NCBI GenBank assembly: GCA_905250115.1
Contig: CAJNOI010000087.1
Span: forward strand, 66,248-130,247
DNA length: 64,000 bases
Reading direction: 5' to 3'
Origin: Adineta steineri
Lineage: Eukaryota; Rotifera; Eurotatoria; Adinetida; Adinetidae
The stretch's first letter is position 1; the number at the start of each line of letters is the position of its first letter. Shown here in pieces: positions 13,501 through 26,740 of this stretch. The notes under the pieces are model-generated. The model was not told the DNA's origin and ran no database searches. It saw only the letters and a program-made list of their open reading frames with translations. The position numbers and the translations under genes were made by a program.

Positions 13501-16500
13501 TACCTACGAAAGAAAATGAGCAATTTTTCGATGATTTTCCATTATATTCATTTCATCTTGTTCCATGTTGGTATGAATCAAACGATGCAGTTATCAAACG
13601 TCTAGCTAATCGTATTCCAGCTCATCCTTTACTTGGTGTTCGTCAATTAACAGAACAGACAAGTGCAACATGGAAAAGTCTTATCAATATTAATTTATCA
13701 AAATATGCTTACTTAAAAGAGCATAAAATCCAAGATAACATTCTTTTTCCTGCTGTCGCCTACCTTGAACTTGCTACAGCTGCATGTTATCAACTACTTT
13801 CACTAACAACAGATGATAAACAACCGACAATTATTTTTGAACAAGTGAAATTCATCAAAGCACTTATGCTTACTGAGCATGAACTGACAGAAATATTTAC
13901 ACAAATTATCATGCCAATGCGTGAATGGTACATTTATAGTCGACCATGGTCATCAGCTGGTTCGAATTGTATGCATTCGTCAGGTATGGCCAGTACTGAC
14001 ATGATCGATTCTTTTCTCGATCAACATACACTAAGTGAATATTCCTTGAATGAGTTCACTTTACATGCACATGGTCAAATTGAAATCAACAATATTACTC
14101 AACAGCAATCAACAACACTGCTAAATACTGATACAACTCATTTTACATGGTCGACACATGATATGACAAATGTTTATAATCATCTATCAACACGAGGTTA
14201 TCAATATGGATCTTCTTTTCAAAAGATGCAATCATTACATGGTACAGCAACATCAGTTGTAGCTCAACTGTCAAATGATCTTAGCGCAATAAATGATCAT
14301 TCATCTTATCATCTATTTCATCCAACTTTAATGGATGCATGTCTTCATCCACTTTTAACTTTGTTACCTGGTTTTGATACGACATTTATTCCAGTTAGTG
14401 TTCAGAAGATTGTCAATAGAGGCAAAATGAACCTATCTTATTCAAATCTAGAAGTACGCGGAAAATATCATGATAATATAAGTGGTTTAGGACAAGAAGG
14501 AACATATACACTAGATTTATTAATTCTGCCAATTGATAGTAATACAGAAGAACCGATGTTCATTTTTGAAGGTGTTACTCTTCAACAAATTCCAGGTGCA
14601 CAATCTAGTCGATGGGCATTAGAGAAATCCATTTTTGATAAATTAAATAACACAGTTGATTTACCTAATGTCGATCATAGAGAACATGTAGATAGTCTTG
14701 TAAAAGACTACTGTATGAAACAAGTATGGAGTGATTCACCAATAGTAACGAGTGTAGCTGATTTATTTCCATCACCCGAGAAGATTCTCAATAGTAAAAT
14801 CGATACTGTTAGCAATCAAGATTTAGTTGAATCAATTGAACCATTCAACAAATTAGCTGCATGTTATGCTCAATTATCATTGAAAGAGCTCGATGTGAGT
14901 CTTGTTGATGATCAGTATCGTCCTTTATTGAATACTTGCCACTTGTTAACCTCACTTTCATCTGAACAAGTGACATTACACTCTATACAACTTCGTCTTA
15001 TGCAACTGCTCGATCGTTTTCCACGTCTCGAATCAATTCTGACCTTATTAAACGCCTATGGATCGCGATTAAAAACCATTTTCATAGGACAACAGAGTGG
15101 AGTGGATGTATTCTTAGGAAACGATGATACCGGACGTATTTTACAACAAGTAAAAAACATCATGAGTGCAAATAAAACTCAAATGATATTTGATGCAATT
15201 GATCAACATCTTCGGGCTGAATACAAACGAAATAGCTATGGCTCACTCAGCCATTATCGATTGCGCATATGTTGGTTTGCTAGTAGTGAATGTTCGGATG
15301 TCCTTCCTATTCTTGATCTGTTACTCAATTTATCACAAGATACAGATCTATGGATTGACTTTCATTATGCGAATATGGATACAACACAACTTGCACAAGC
15401 TGAACAAATATTTGAAACACGTTTAGCTGGTCAAACTCGTTTGTCGATTATATACGACCAAACACTTGATTTGTTTAACACTGAAACACTTGCCAAAATA
15501 CCAATCGAATCATTCGATATTGTTTTTGCTGCAAACCAACTTCCAAGAAATGAAGAGTTAGCAGATTCTCTTATCAATCTTCGTCGCTTACTAGCTCCTA
15601 ATGGTCTTCTTTTATTGCTTGAATTAATTGATGTTCCTCTATATTTTGATCTTATACTAGGTCTACTCGACCAATGGTGGTCCTCGCTCAATAATACTCG
15701 TGCTTTGAATGATATTCAACAATGGGTCACAGTTCTAAAACAAATAGGTGGATTTACAACTGTTACGCCAATATGGAGTCAATACGAAAGTACACTAATT
15801 ATAGCTCAAAAAACGATGTCTCACGAAATACTACGGACACTTGATGAAAGAAAACATCAAAGATGGCTTCTCTTTGCCAAAAATGATGTTGAGAGTCTTG
15901 GCCACACTATAACTTCATTCCTACCATGTACAAATTATCAATTTTTTGATATTCGCAATTCAGTAACAGAAATAATTCGCTCCACAATTGAACAAATGAT
16001 AACAACACATACACAATTGTATATTGTTTTTGCATGGCCACTTGAACAAACATTACTTGATGATGACGGTGATTCAGCATTCAAACAACATGAAGAGATT
16101 ATGTGCAGTACATTATCTCTCATTCTTCAAACAATTCATATAAAATCTCCTCATTTTCATCCATTTGTGTTTGTTATCACGCATCATGCGCAGCTCAATA
16201 TCGGTTCTGATTGCAATTTAATCACATCACCAATTATTGGGCTTGCGCGAAGTTTGATGATTGAATACGAACGACATCGGTTAAAACTGATTGACCTACA
16301 AGCGCCACTGACATCCATCAACAAGCCACTGTTTGCGCGTGCTTTAATACAACATATGATGAATTCTCGATATTCAAATAATACGTCAGAAATCGTTTTG
16401 CATCTTGACACGAACGAAAATCAAGTCAGGCATATCACATGGCATTATGAAATGTTACAGAAAAATGATGAAAAGGAAAAGAAATTGGAACTAGAACAAA

Positions 16501-19278
16501 TATGTATTATTCCTCGACAAGATGCTGATCAACAGCCGTTTCGTCTTCGCGTAGCTTCATCTCGTTTGCTCAATGACTTAACATGGATTCAAGACGATAT
16601 AGAGAAAAAGTTATTACCGGGTATGATTGAAGTTCGTGTTCATTCTGTTGGTATCAACTTTCGTGATGTACTCAAAGTTCGAGGTCTTTATCCACATACA
16701 CGTACTTTTGCTCAACCTAATAAAGATCAGCCATATATCAATCGAGATGCCGAACCAGGTTCAGATTTTGTTGGTACCATTGTACGTGTGTGTCCTACTG
16801 TTAGTTTTCAATTGGGTGATCAAGTTGTAGGCTTCTCTCCTCGCGGTGTATTTCATTCGCATATTATCGTTCATTCATCGTTAGTCATTCGTATTCCACA
16901 TGAATGTCCTCTTACTGATGAACAATTATCAGGAATGACAACTCCATGTTTAACAGCAATATATTCACTCAAATATCGTGTTCATCTTCAATCTCATCAT
17001 ACTATTCTCATTCACGCTGCAACAGGAGGTGCTGGTCAAATGTGCATTCAATATTGTCAATGGATTGGTGCTCGTATCTTGGCTACAGCTGGAACCGAAG
17101 ATAAACGTCGCTTTCTACGTGAACGTTATAGTATTGAATACGTATTCAATAGTCGAGATAATTCTTTTGTTAATGATGTGAGAAGTATTCTACCTAATGG
17201 TGTTGATGTTGTCATCAATTCATTATCAGGTTCACTTCTAAAAGAGTCCATCAAACTACTTGCTTACCATGGCCATTTTGTCGAATGGGGAAAACGGGAT
17301 GTTTTTGATAAGAGTCAGTTATCTTTGTTTGATTTACGCTCAGACTGTAGTTTTCATATAATCGATTTGGCTTTACTTGGTAACCAGCAACACCCTATAT
17401 GTACGGTGATGCTTCAAGAAATGGTAGATTTATTTACTCAAGGTAAATTAAAAGCAATCGAGCCAACAGTCATTTTTGAACCATCTCAAGTAATCGAAGC
17501 TATGAGTTGGAATAGTGCTCAAGCCATGGGTAAAGCTGTTGTTCGTTTAACTTCGTCTCAACTACCACTACATTTGAATATCAAGCAATTGAAGAACTTA
17601 TCAAAAGGTAATTTTTGTTTCTCTTTTACTTCGCTTCTAATGAATATTTCTAGATAATGATATTATGTTTCCTTCGGATGTCTGTAACGATGGAACAATT
17701 CTGATATCTGGTGGTTTTGGCGGTCTTGGATTGACAATGTCTCGTTGGATGATAGAAAAACGTGGTGTTAAACGTATAGCACTGATGAGTCGTCGAACCT
17801 TAATTGAACTTGAACAACCTTCTAATCCACAATATGATGATTGGTTACGATTGAAACGAACAGTAAATGAATATAATGCTCATGTTGATGTTGTACAAGC
17901 AGATGTGACAAATTTTCAACAAGTTCATGATCTTATTGTAAGACTGAATCAAAGTTCTTACCCTGTTCGAGGTATTATTCATAGTGCTGTTATTGCAGAC
18001 GATCGTACGCTCAGTAATTTAACACAAGAACATATAACACGTGTTCTTGCACCAAAGGCTCGTGGTGCTTGGATTCTTCATCACGTAACACAACTTACTC
18101 ATACTCCACTTCACTTTTTCATTATGTTTTCATCAATTCGAAATCATCTCCTTGAATTAGCATCTGCTGGTTACAATGCTGGTAATCAATTTCTTGATGC
18201 TCTTGCACATTATCGTATGCAAAAACTCAATTTACCAGCTCTTTCTATTAGTTTACCAGCCGTGAGCGGTGCTGGCATGTTTCATAGACAACGAGAGTGG
18301 TTAACAAGTTTTCAAACGATGCAAGGCTTTGAATTAGTACCAACAGTGGTCGTATTTGAATTGATAGAACGTTTTCATAAACATCAGAATACTTGTCCAT
18401 GCCCCATTATTTTTGCTGTTAACTGGAAAACATTATCTGAAAGACGTCAAGAATTAGCAACATTTCAGTTAGCTCAAATAGCACAGCAACGCTATGTCGA
18501 AATGAAGCTCAGTGACACATCTGTATCATCAAGAATCGACGGTACGACCAATACCGGCTTGAATCAAAAGGAAACTATTATTGAGCGAACTCAGGAAGCT
18601 GTAGCACGCCTCTTAGGTGCAGGTAGTGTCGATCGTATATTGATTGATCGTTCACTTGTGAGTCAAGGCATGGATTCATTAGCTGCTATCTCACTGTACA
18701 ATTGGTTGGGACAAGAAATTGGTGTCTATATACCATTAGCTGATCTTCTTCAAGGGTATTCTATTGAAACAATTGCAGCAGTTATATATAATAAGCTACA
18801 CGATCAACAACAAGTTACTACAGCAATTGCTAAAGAACATAATGTAGACTCTGATTCGATCGATGAAAATAATATCAAATTATCTAACACGTCCGTATAT
18901 ACTAGTACTGAAAATATCATTTGTCTTCAACGTCCACTTCATAACAATAATTCCATTCTCTTCTATATCTCGGAGCAGGAAATTACTAATACTGACGAGT
19001 CGTTTGCACTATTTATGCACAAATTATCTAAACAACAAGGTCAAATAGTAACAGCTACCATCTATGTTATACAAATACCGTTAACGATATCAGATACAAG
19101 TACATCTGCTTATGCTCAAAATATGATCTCGCAAATGCGTCGTATTCAACCACGCGGACCTTATCATTTAGTGGCTGATCGCAACAAACAAGAAGAAATC
19201 ATTGCACGTGAAATGATACGACAGCTTAACAATCATTCAATGATAATCGATATTCGATTATTTCTTTTGGATGATTAG
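10600..19278 (+). CDS. Type I highly reducing polyketide synthase
   Basis: Exons 10600-11362, 11415-12092, 12166-17607 and 17654-19278 join in frame to 2835 aa; the introns are 52, 73 and 46 nt with GT-AG ends. Domains in order: KS (about 10-450; Cys191, His328 and His367 present), AT (about 573-900; Ser668 in SHSAG, His775), DH (about 970-1260; His1000 and Asp1204, with D in place of G in HxxxGxxxxP), MT-like region (about 1460-1690) without a glycine-rich SAM motif, structural KR, ER (about 1955-2270; NADPH motif GGAG), KR (about 2305-2520; Ser2455, Tyr2468, Asn2472), ACP (Ser2636 in GMDSL) and a short thioesterase-like tail. The order is that of fungal and bacterial reducing PKSs and of animal FAS. 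It should build a reduced carbon chain on its ACP. The ATG at 10600 lies 9 residues before the KS motif VAIIGIAC. The product is unknown. Confidence 0.92.
18900..19278 (+). other. Thioesterase-like remnant at the PKS C-terminus
   Basis: The last 125 or so residues follow the pattern of an FAS/PKS thioesterase start: a hydrophobic strand, then MRRIQPRGPYHL, then an EMIRQL helix and FLLDD. Where the family has the nucleophile elbow GxSxG between the PYHL-like strand and the EM helix, this protein reads VADRNKQEE, with no serine. The reading frame then stops, well before the Asp and His part of a thioesterase. I infer a dead, truncated release domain, so the chain would have to be released or passed on by another protein. 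Confidence 0.7.
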
Positions 19279-22200
19279 AATTAAATTTGTTATCAACTAC
19301 TACTCTCCGAACATTGATGGTCGGGTCAGTTCGAACTCTTTTTTTATTTACTAATTCTAATACTTACAAGATATCACACTATATAAGTACTTATAGAAAC
19401 TTAAATTCTGAAAAGTAGAAAAACGACAAGTGAAAATCTACAAAAACTTTGTATTCTTCAATATTATTTATAAAAAAAATAGAACATTGCGCGAAAATAT
19501 TTTTTCTAAGCTTAACTAACATATTTTTGGCAGAAAAATTTGAACTCTATCAAAGCGAACAGCAAAAGAAGCTTATCGACTATTGAGAACCTTTATATAA
19601 ACTAGCGGACAGAAGTTTAACAAGAACTATGATTTTAATATATGTTTTGTAGGGTATAGGAGTAAAGAAGTTAACATCTATCTTCAATAGATAAGAACTA
19701 TACCTTCTTTATTGAGCCTGATAACACTGAAAACTATTCCTATATTGTACAAATAAGATATTTTTTCAGATAGAGCAAGAAAATTGACTATCAATGATCC
19801 AAAGATTAGATGAGTATTCAAATCGAAAATCTGTATCCTCTATATTAGAGTTATAGGATTTGGTGCATTCCTATTCACCATTATTTTAATGAGTATAATG
19901 AATCGAGAACAGCGACAGACACATTAACTTATTAAAAGAAAAATGAATTGTGATCATCACATTAATTAATATGTGAATTAATTATGATACAAGAAAGCTT
20001 TGCCAATTATTTTCTGAAATATATTTTCCCGAATATTGCATGGCATGACTGTTATCTAGTTTGGATCTGAATCTAGTAGAATAAATTCCATATCATGCAA
20101 GTAAAATAGTTGTTTTCCTTACTAATTATCTTTGAATGGGTATTTTATAATGTTTCTCAAATATAAACACATCAATATTGACATATTTTAAGTTGAAATT
20201 TTACCAAAGTGTGTATTTCCTCGATGGATTTGTTATTCATTTTATGAGTTTATCTCGATCGATTGACATTGAATTAGTGAGTTTTATTCCTTTAGATATT
20301 TTATTTTATCTTAATTCATCGATTTGTTCATTAATATAATGACAAAAATAATTGTTTAGTTATAAAAACATGTTAACTTGTCTAGTATTCTATGTTTACT
20401 TATTATAGTGTGATATTTATTCTAGAAACAATTTTATGAATTTCTATTCTTTAGTTAGTCATTTCATATACTAACAATCTTAAAATAACATATTTTTTTC
20501 TTATTATCTAATACAATACCACAACGGCTTGATCTGTTTTTCTCGTGTGATTGTGAAACGTCATGATATGATGATGCGTATGAACTATCTATTTAATCGA
20601 TAAGTAACTCATATCACCCTTATACAATGAGATCATCTACTCCTTTCTTTCCTATTATTATCATGAAGACTGTTTATTTTTTCTATACGTTAGATATACA
20701 CTAGTATCAGTTCACTGGCTATAAGTACATGTTAGGTAATCTATATTTTATCATATCATCGACAATTTCCTGTATTAGAATAGATTATAACCATAAAGTT
20801 CTGATGCCTTTGGCATGAGCATAAGTCGAATATTGAGAAAATTCACTGTAATAGAAAATCACCACATCTGTAAAAAATTCTACGTATGCATACGTTAAGG
20901 ACATCATAACTATATGTTTGTAATCTACTCGAGCAAAGGAAACTGTCGGTGACATAATACACCATAGATCAGGTAATATATACATAACTAGTGGTACTAG
21001 TATATACCTAAGTCACTATATGTTATGTATACCTGTTATATGATAATGTCTCATGTAGTGTAGTGAAAATGAATAGTAAGAATGGTAGTAATAGTACTTC
21101 TTCAGTTTGGTATTATTATATTGAAATGAAGCGTATTAGATAGCAGTCATAGTCAATGAACAAAAACAATATTTATAATAGAATATGATCACTATTCTTG
21201 AGGACGAGAATTCTGAATCTATGATTACTTCTTGGAATTTCGAAGTTTGATTTTTTGAGTCAGAAGCAGATTTTTTTCCTTCACTGAGAAGGTTCATATA
21301 AAAGAAAATAATTTATATGTGTCTTTATTTATCAAGGGGTTAAAACTGAAACGTCAAGCTTCAGTTACACCCTACTTCGGAATAAAACAGTCTTATTTTT
21401 CTGTCGTGTAAATCTTATTTACTCGAATTGTTTGGTGTTGGTCGAACGCAGGTTTGGATCAAAATGACCAGTCTTACTTCTGAGATTAGATCCAATGAGC
21501 ATTTTCACTGCTTTGAGACTTAGTGAATCGTATGTGACAATAATATCAAGCCTGTATACATTGACTGAAAAAGATATTATTTTAAATTGTGATAAGTGTC
21601 GATTCCTAAAATGATTTTTTCTTACTCTTAAAAGTCCATTGTTTCGTAACAAGAGATAGTTAGATTTTTTCGGTTTCTATTTAAATGAGAAAACTGAGTG
21701 TAGATCTGAGAATATGGGATGTGAGTGAGAGTTAGGGTGCCTCTCTCTCACTCTTGCCCTTGCCCACACCCAGACTTAATTATGAAAACAACAATTAAAA
21801 AGTATAAAAATACAAATGTTTAATTCTCTCCTGTTTTCAAATGTAAATGAAAGCCGTTAGGAAATTGATAGTAGAAATATTCATCAAGGGTCCTACGAAA
21901 GAGAGTAGTTTTAAATGTATTTTAAAAAGAGAAGGCACTCAAATATGTTCTTTCGTTAGTCAATCTCGGAATATTTCTCAGTAGTCCGATAGTCCCGTCA
22001 AATTATATGGTAAACAGCAAGACCTATCGTACGTCATCAGAAAGAATACTAACAATAAGTTCATAAGAATATTATAAATAAAATGTTGGCAAATCAAATC
22101 ATAGAAACTGGTTTTGTTTTTCTAGTTAATAAACTAATAAAGAATTTAGTTAATTGGAAGTTTTTATTTCAAATTTTAAAGTACAGATTTTGTTTTCTTT

Positions 22201-22287
22201 ATCTTCTTTATAGTTTTTTTAAGATTTTCATATACTACCTATTTCACACAACTAATCAATCGATATTATTCGATCTATTCGTTAAAA
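19279..22287. other. Spacer between PKS and NRPS
   Basis: Three kilobases of AT-rich DNA with no frame I can support. It must hold the PKS 3' end and the NRPS promoter, but I see no convincing signal for either. A GC-richer patch at about 21715-21775 contains a 9-bp inverted repeat (GAGTGAGAG and CTCTCACTC). The open frame at 22083-22418 overlaps the NRPS start in another frame and is rejected. Confidence 0.55.
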
Positions 22288-25200
22288 ATGTTTTCACGTA
22301 CAAAAGTAGCAGCAACAGCAACAAAAGGATCGACTGTGCAGAAAGAACAGCGGCTTACGATTTCGGGTCGAACAGAAGCTATAGCATCGTTTGGTCAACA
22401 AAGAATTTGGTTTCATGAACAGTTATACTTTCATGGTTCCGATCTATCTGTCTACAATATTGTAGTTCCATTAATCATCAAACAAGGTTCACTCTCAATC
22501 GAACGTATACGCTCGGCCTTACGTTCAGTAATTGAAGAGCATACGGTTCTCCGTACTGCTGTTCGTTTTAATCCAGGAACTAATCAGATTGAACAATACA
22601 TTCAACCTGTTGCTGATGATATTTACTTATTCCAACATTCACGAAGAATATCAACAGCGGAACAACTGGATGGTCTACTAACGGATGAATCCATTAGGAA
22701 ACACTTTGATGTAGAGAACGGAAGAGTGGTAAAATGCCATCTAGTGGAGCGAGGTGATGAAAATCATGATCATTTATTGCATGAAAATGACCTCATTGTT
22801 TATACTATCCATCACATAGCATTTGATCTCACCTCAAGCAAATCATTCGTTAAAGCATTTGAGCGCGCATGCTGGATTGACGCGCCTCATCAGTCAACAT
22901 TATTGATTCAACAATATATAGACTTTGCTCTGTACGAACAGGCAATGCTAGCTGATACAAATCCCAATTCAAGAATGAACAAGGCACGTCGATTTTGGTC
23001 CGATCTTATGCATGGTTATGATTGGAATCGAATACGAAACTTGGCGTCTAACGAAATTAAACATGATCAGACTCGTTCTGGTCGTGGTTATTCGACTGTA
23101 TTTGTCTTGGATCAACGAGTTGTCGATGCCATGATGATGTTTGCTTCATCTAATAACATTACGATGTTTTCGCTGGCATTTGCCTCCTTTTATGCGTTCT
23201 TATTCAAGTTACTCAATAATGAAGAGGACTTATGCGTAGCAAGTGTTGTAGCTAATCGTTTTAATCAAGAAACAAAAGAAATGATCGGCATGTTTGTTAA
23301 TATTCTACCATATCGAATACAAGTTGAGCCAAATAAATCATTTAATCATGTCGTGCAAAAAGTGCAGCAACTAAGTACTGATATTCTGGAACATGCGTCT
23401 CTACCATACCAAGAGATCAGTGGTCTTCACGACAAACAAAAACATCAGCGATTACCATCGACATTCTTTCAATATGACTCTTTAATGTCATCTGTGACAC
23501 AAAAATCTACAATGGAATTAACTGTAGATAAAGATTCAGTTATTGGTGCATATTATGATCGAGATCGAAGTCGCGGTAATGGATTAGCTATATTCGATAT
23601 GGCTGTTACAATAGCGCATGAGCATCATGCACGAACTACAGAATGTGTTATTGATTGTGCAGTTGAAATATTTCAAAGTCAAGCTATTGTTAATGAACTT
23701 GCAATCCGCTTTCAACATATGCTTGCACAACTCTTTTGTTCTTCCATGGTCGATGAACCTATGTATAAGCTATCCATTGTTCTTTCAAATGATGAAAATC
23801 TTATTCATCAACTCGACAATAAACATATTGCTTCGTCCAACTCATGCACATCTACCACTCAGGAATGCTCAACTATCGAAAATCAAATGTCAATGATTGA
23901 TGCAAGTTTATTTTGGTTTGATATTCTTCGTGACTGTAAACTTGATCAATCATTATCATTACCATTCGATCGACATCGTCTTATGAATGAACATCGAAAT
24001 GGTCATACCATATCTGTCTCTTTTGATTTTGGTCAAGATCTCTCTCATCATTTTCTTACCTATGCATCATCAAACAATATCAAACATGAACATCTAGCTC
24101 TTGCGATTTACTATGTTTATTTGTTCAAATTAACAAATAGTGAGAAAGATTTATGTATTTCAATGAATATCGACAATAGTTATCGAGATGAACTAAAATC
24201 TATAACTGGACTGCTTGAGAATACTATTCCATTACGATGTCAATTAGATCCTCACTGGTGTTTCCATCAATTACTCGAATATGTTCAAGAGATAACAACG
24301 AATAGTATGAAATATTCTTATTTTCCTCTTCAACGTATTCTCGATCAACACCCAAATGTTTCAAAACCAGCATTTCTTGATATATCATTTCAATTTCTAT
24401 CATCTATGATAGGAAGTGACAATAAACAAATAACGATTGGTGATAGCCAACTTTCTTCCATATCTTCCACAATGAACATTAATGATAATGAAGTTAGAAA
24501 TAAGTATGATTTCTCACTTTTAATTCAACATGATCTCGACATCAATCAACTGTCATGCACAATCAATGCATCACTTGATTTATTCAATGTAGAAACAATT
24601 GATAAGATATCTCAACGATTTCATTCAATCTCAAATCAATTACTTTCATCTATTGATGATCAAAGAAACAAACCTATCCATGAACTCTCAATAATATTAT
24701 CAAATGAACAATATCTAATGCAATCAATGAATAATACACAAGTACCATTTCCATCTTCTGCCGCTTGTATTCATCATGAATTTGTAAGACAAGTAATGAA
24801 ACATCCACAAAAACTAGCTGTTGAACTAGATGAACAATCATTAACATATTGTGAACTCTTGTATTATGTTCAAGTATTATCTTTAACTCTTCTTAGTGAA
24901 TATCTTATCACTCCCGGTAAAATCATTTGTCAATGTGTAGAGCGGAGTTTGTCAATGGTAAGTTGATTAGAGGAAATAACTATTGATGAGGTTGAGATTA
25001 CTTCTGACTAGGTAATTGGTGTTATGGCAATTGAGATGGCTGGTGGTATTTATTGTCCATTATCACCTCGAGATCCAAAACATCGTTTGCAAGCTCTTAT
25101 ACAACAAACACAAAGTCCTTTTGTTCTTGTTGATGAGTTAACTAAGGCCAAACTCGATGGTAATATTGTTTCACTTAGTATTGATTCAGTATTAATGAGC

Positions 25201-26740
25201 CATGTCACTGAATGTGCTATTGATGTGACTCGGCTATCGAAAGTTACAACAGTTTCAGACGATGTCGCGTACATTATTTTTACAAGTGGTTCTACTGGAA
25301 CACCAAAAGCAGTATGTTTTCTGAATTTTATAAAGTATCTTTGTCAGTATTCCTCTTTGTTATAGGCTCAGACAAGGCATCGAAACTTTACAAATTTCGT
25401 GCATTCTATACAAAATGCTGGCGTATTAAACGAGCAAGATATAGTGTTACAAATATGTGCTCCGACATACGATGTACATGCCATGGAAATCATGGGTAGT
25501 TTACTTTTGTGTGCGACTGTTGTGATGTTACATCCATACGGCAATATGGATTTTGAATATTTTGCTCACACACTGCAACGTAAACAGATCACATGTCTTG
25601 CACCTGTTCCAACTTTCTTAAATCATTTATGTGATTTTCTTGCACACTCCAATCACTATCATTTATCATCTGTGCGATCACTTTGTATTGGTGGTTAGTA
25701 AAGCATAATAAAAATGATAATGACACTTTCTCTTATCCTTCTAGGTGAGCCATTTTCACTAAAACTCGTTCATCGCCTCAGAAGCCATATTAAAAGTAAG
25801 TATTTCATGCACAATATATACGCACCGGCTGAATGTACCATTGTATCGATATATCATCGTGTTGACACCATATCTGTTGAAAATAACATTCCTCTTGGTA
25901 GAGTTTTGGCTAACGAACAATACAAGATTCTAGATAGTTTTTTGCAGTTTACAGTTATCCGAGAAGAAGGCGAATTGTTTATAGGTGGAGTGGGTGTATT
26001 TGCTGGTTATCTTGACCGGGATGATTTAACAGCAAGAGCTCTCATTGAAATAGATGGTGAAATATGTTATCGAACAGGTGATCTTGTTAAAATGGATAAC
26101 AATGGGTTAATTCATTATCAAGGACGAAAAGATCATCAGATCAAACTTCACGGACAACGAATTGAACTTGGTGAAATCGAGCGATGTTTACTTAATATCA
26201 CATCCATATCTGCTTGTGCTGTCGTAAAATGGAATGATGATTATTTAGTTGCTTGTGTTCAATCATCTAATATCAATAAAGAACAACTACATCAACATTG
26301 TCAATCTCATCTTCCACCACATATGATACCATCCATGTTTATTATTCTTGATAAGCTACCTTTAAATGCTAATGGAAAAGTAGATCGAAAGGCTTTACCA
26401 ATACAAACAACTTTGTTTCATTCGCCTGACACGATCCATCATCAACATATAGAACCAAGCAATGAACTTGAAATCTATATTCATTCATTGTGGTGTCAGA
26501 TTCTTTGTCACACCAGAATTTCTATCAATACAAATTTTTTTAGTATCGGTGGTCATTCTCTCTTACTTACTCAATTATATCATAATTACAAGATGGCACT
26601 CAACATTGATACAACTAGGATCAGTATTTCTGCACTCTTTCAACATACCACTATTGCTGATCATGCTCGTCTTATTCATCAGTCAATAGAGAATCCAGAA
26701 ATATATCAAAAACTTTTGTCTACTGTACATAATATGCAAG
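22288..26740 (+). other. NRPS module 1: C, C-terminal half of a second C, A, T
   Basis: C1 (residues about 30-500) has HHIAFD with His175-His176 and Asp180. From about residue 534 (MSMIDASLFW) a second C domain begins in its middle: only the C-terminal half is present, with no HHxxxD half. A1 (about 827-1330) has TSGSTGTPKA, YRTGD, GQRIELGEIE and NGK (Lys1311). T1 has Ser1371 in GGHS. Introns at 24958-25011, 25312-25365 and 25694-25744 interrupt A1. Pocket residues read by eye are D-V-M-A-C-G-I-I-V-K, which I cannot assign to an amino acid. Confidence 0.8.

Noticed and set aside
22083..22418. Open frame of 111 codons just before the NRPS
   Set aside because: It overlaps the NRPS start in another frame, is made of low-complexity F/L/K/Y residues and has no domain; the NRPS frame is the real one.
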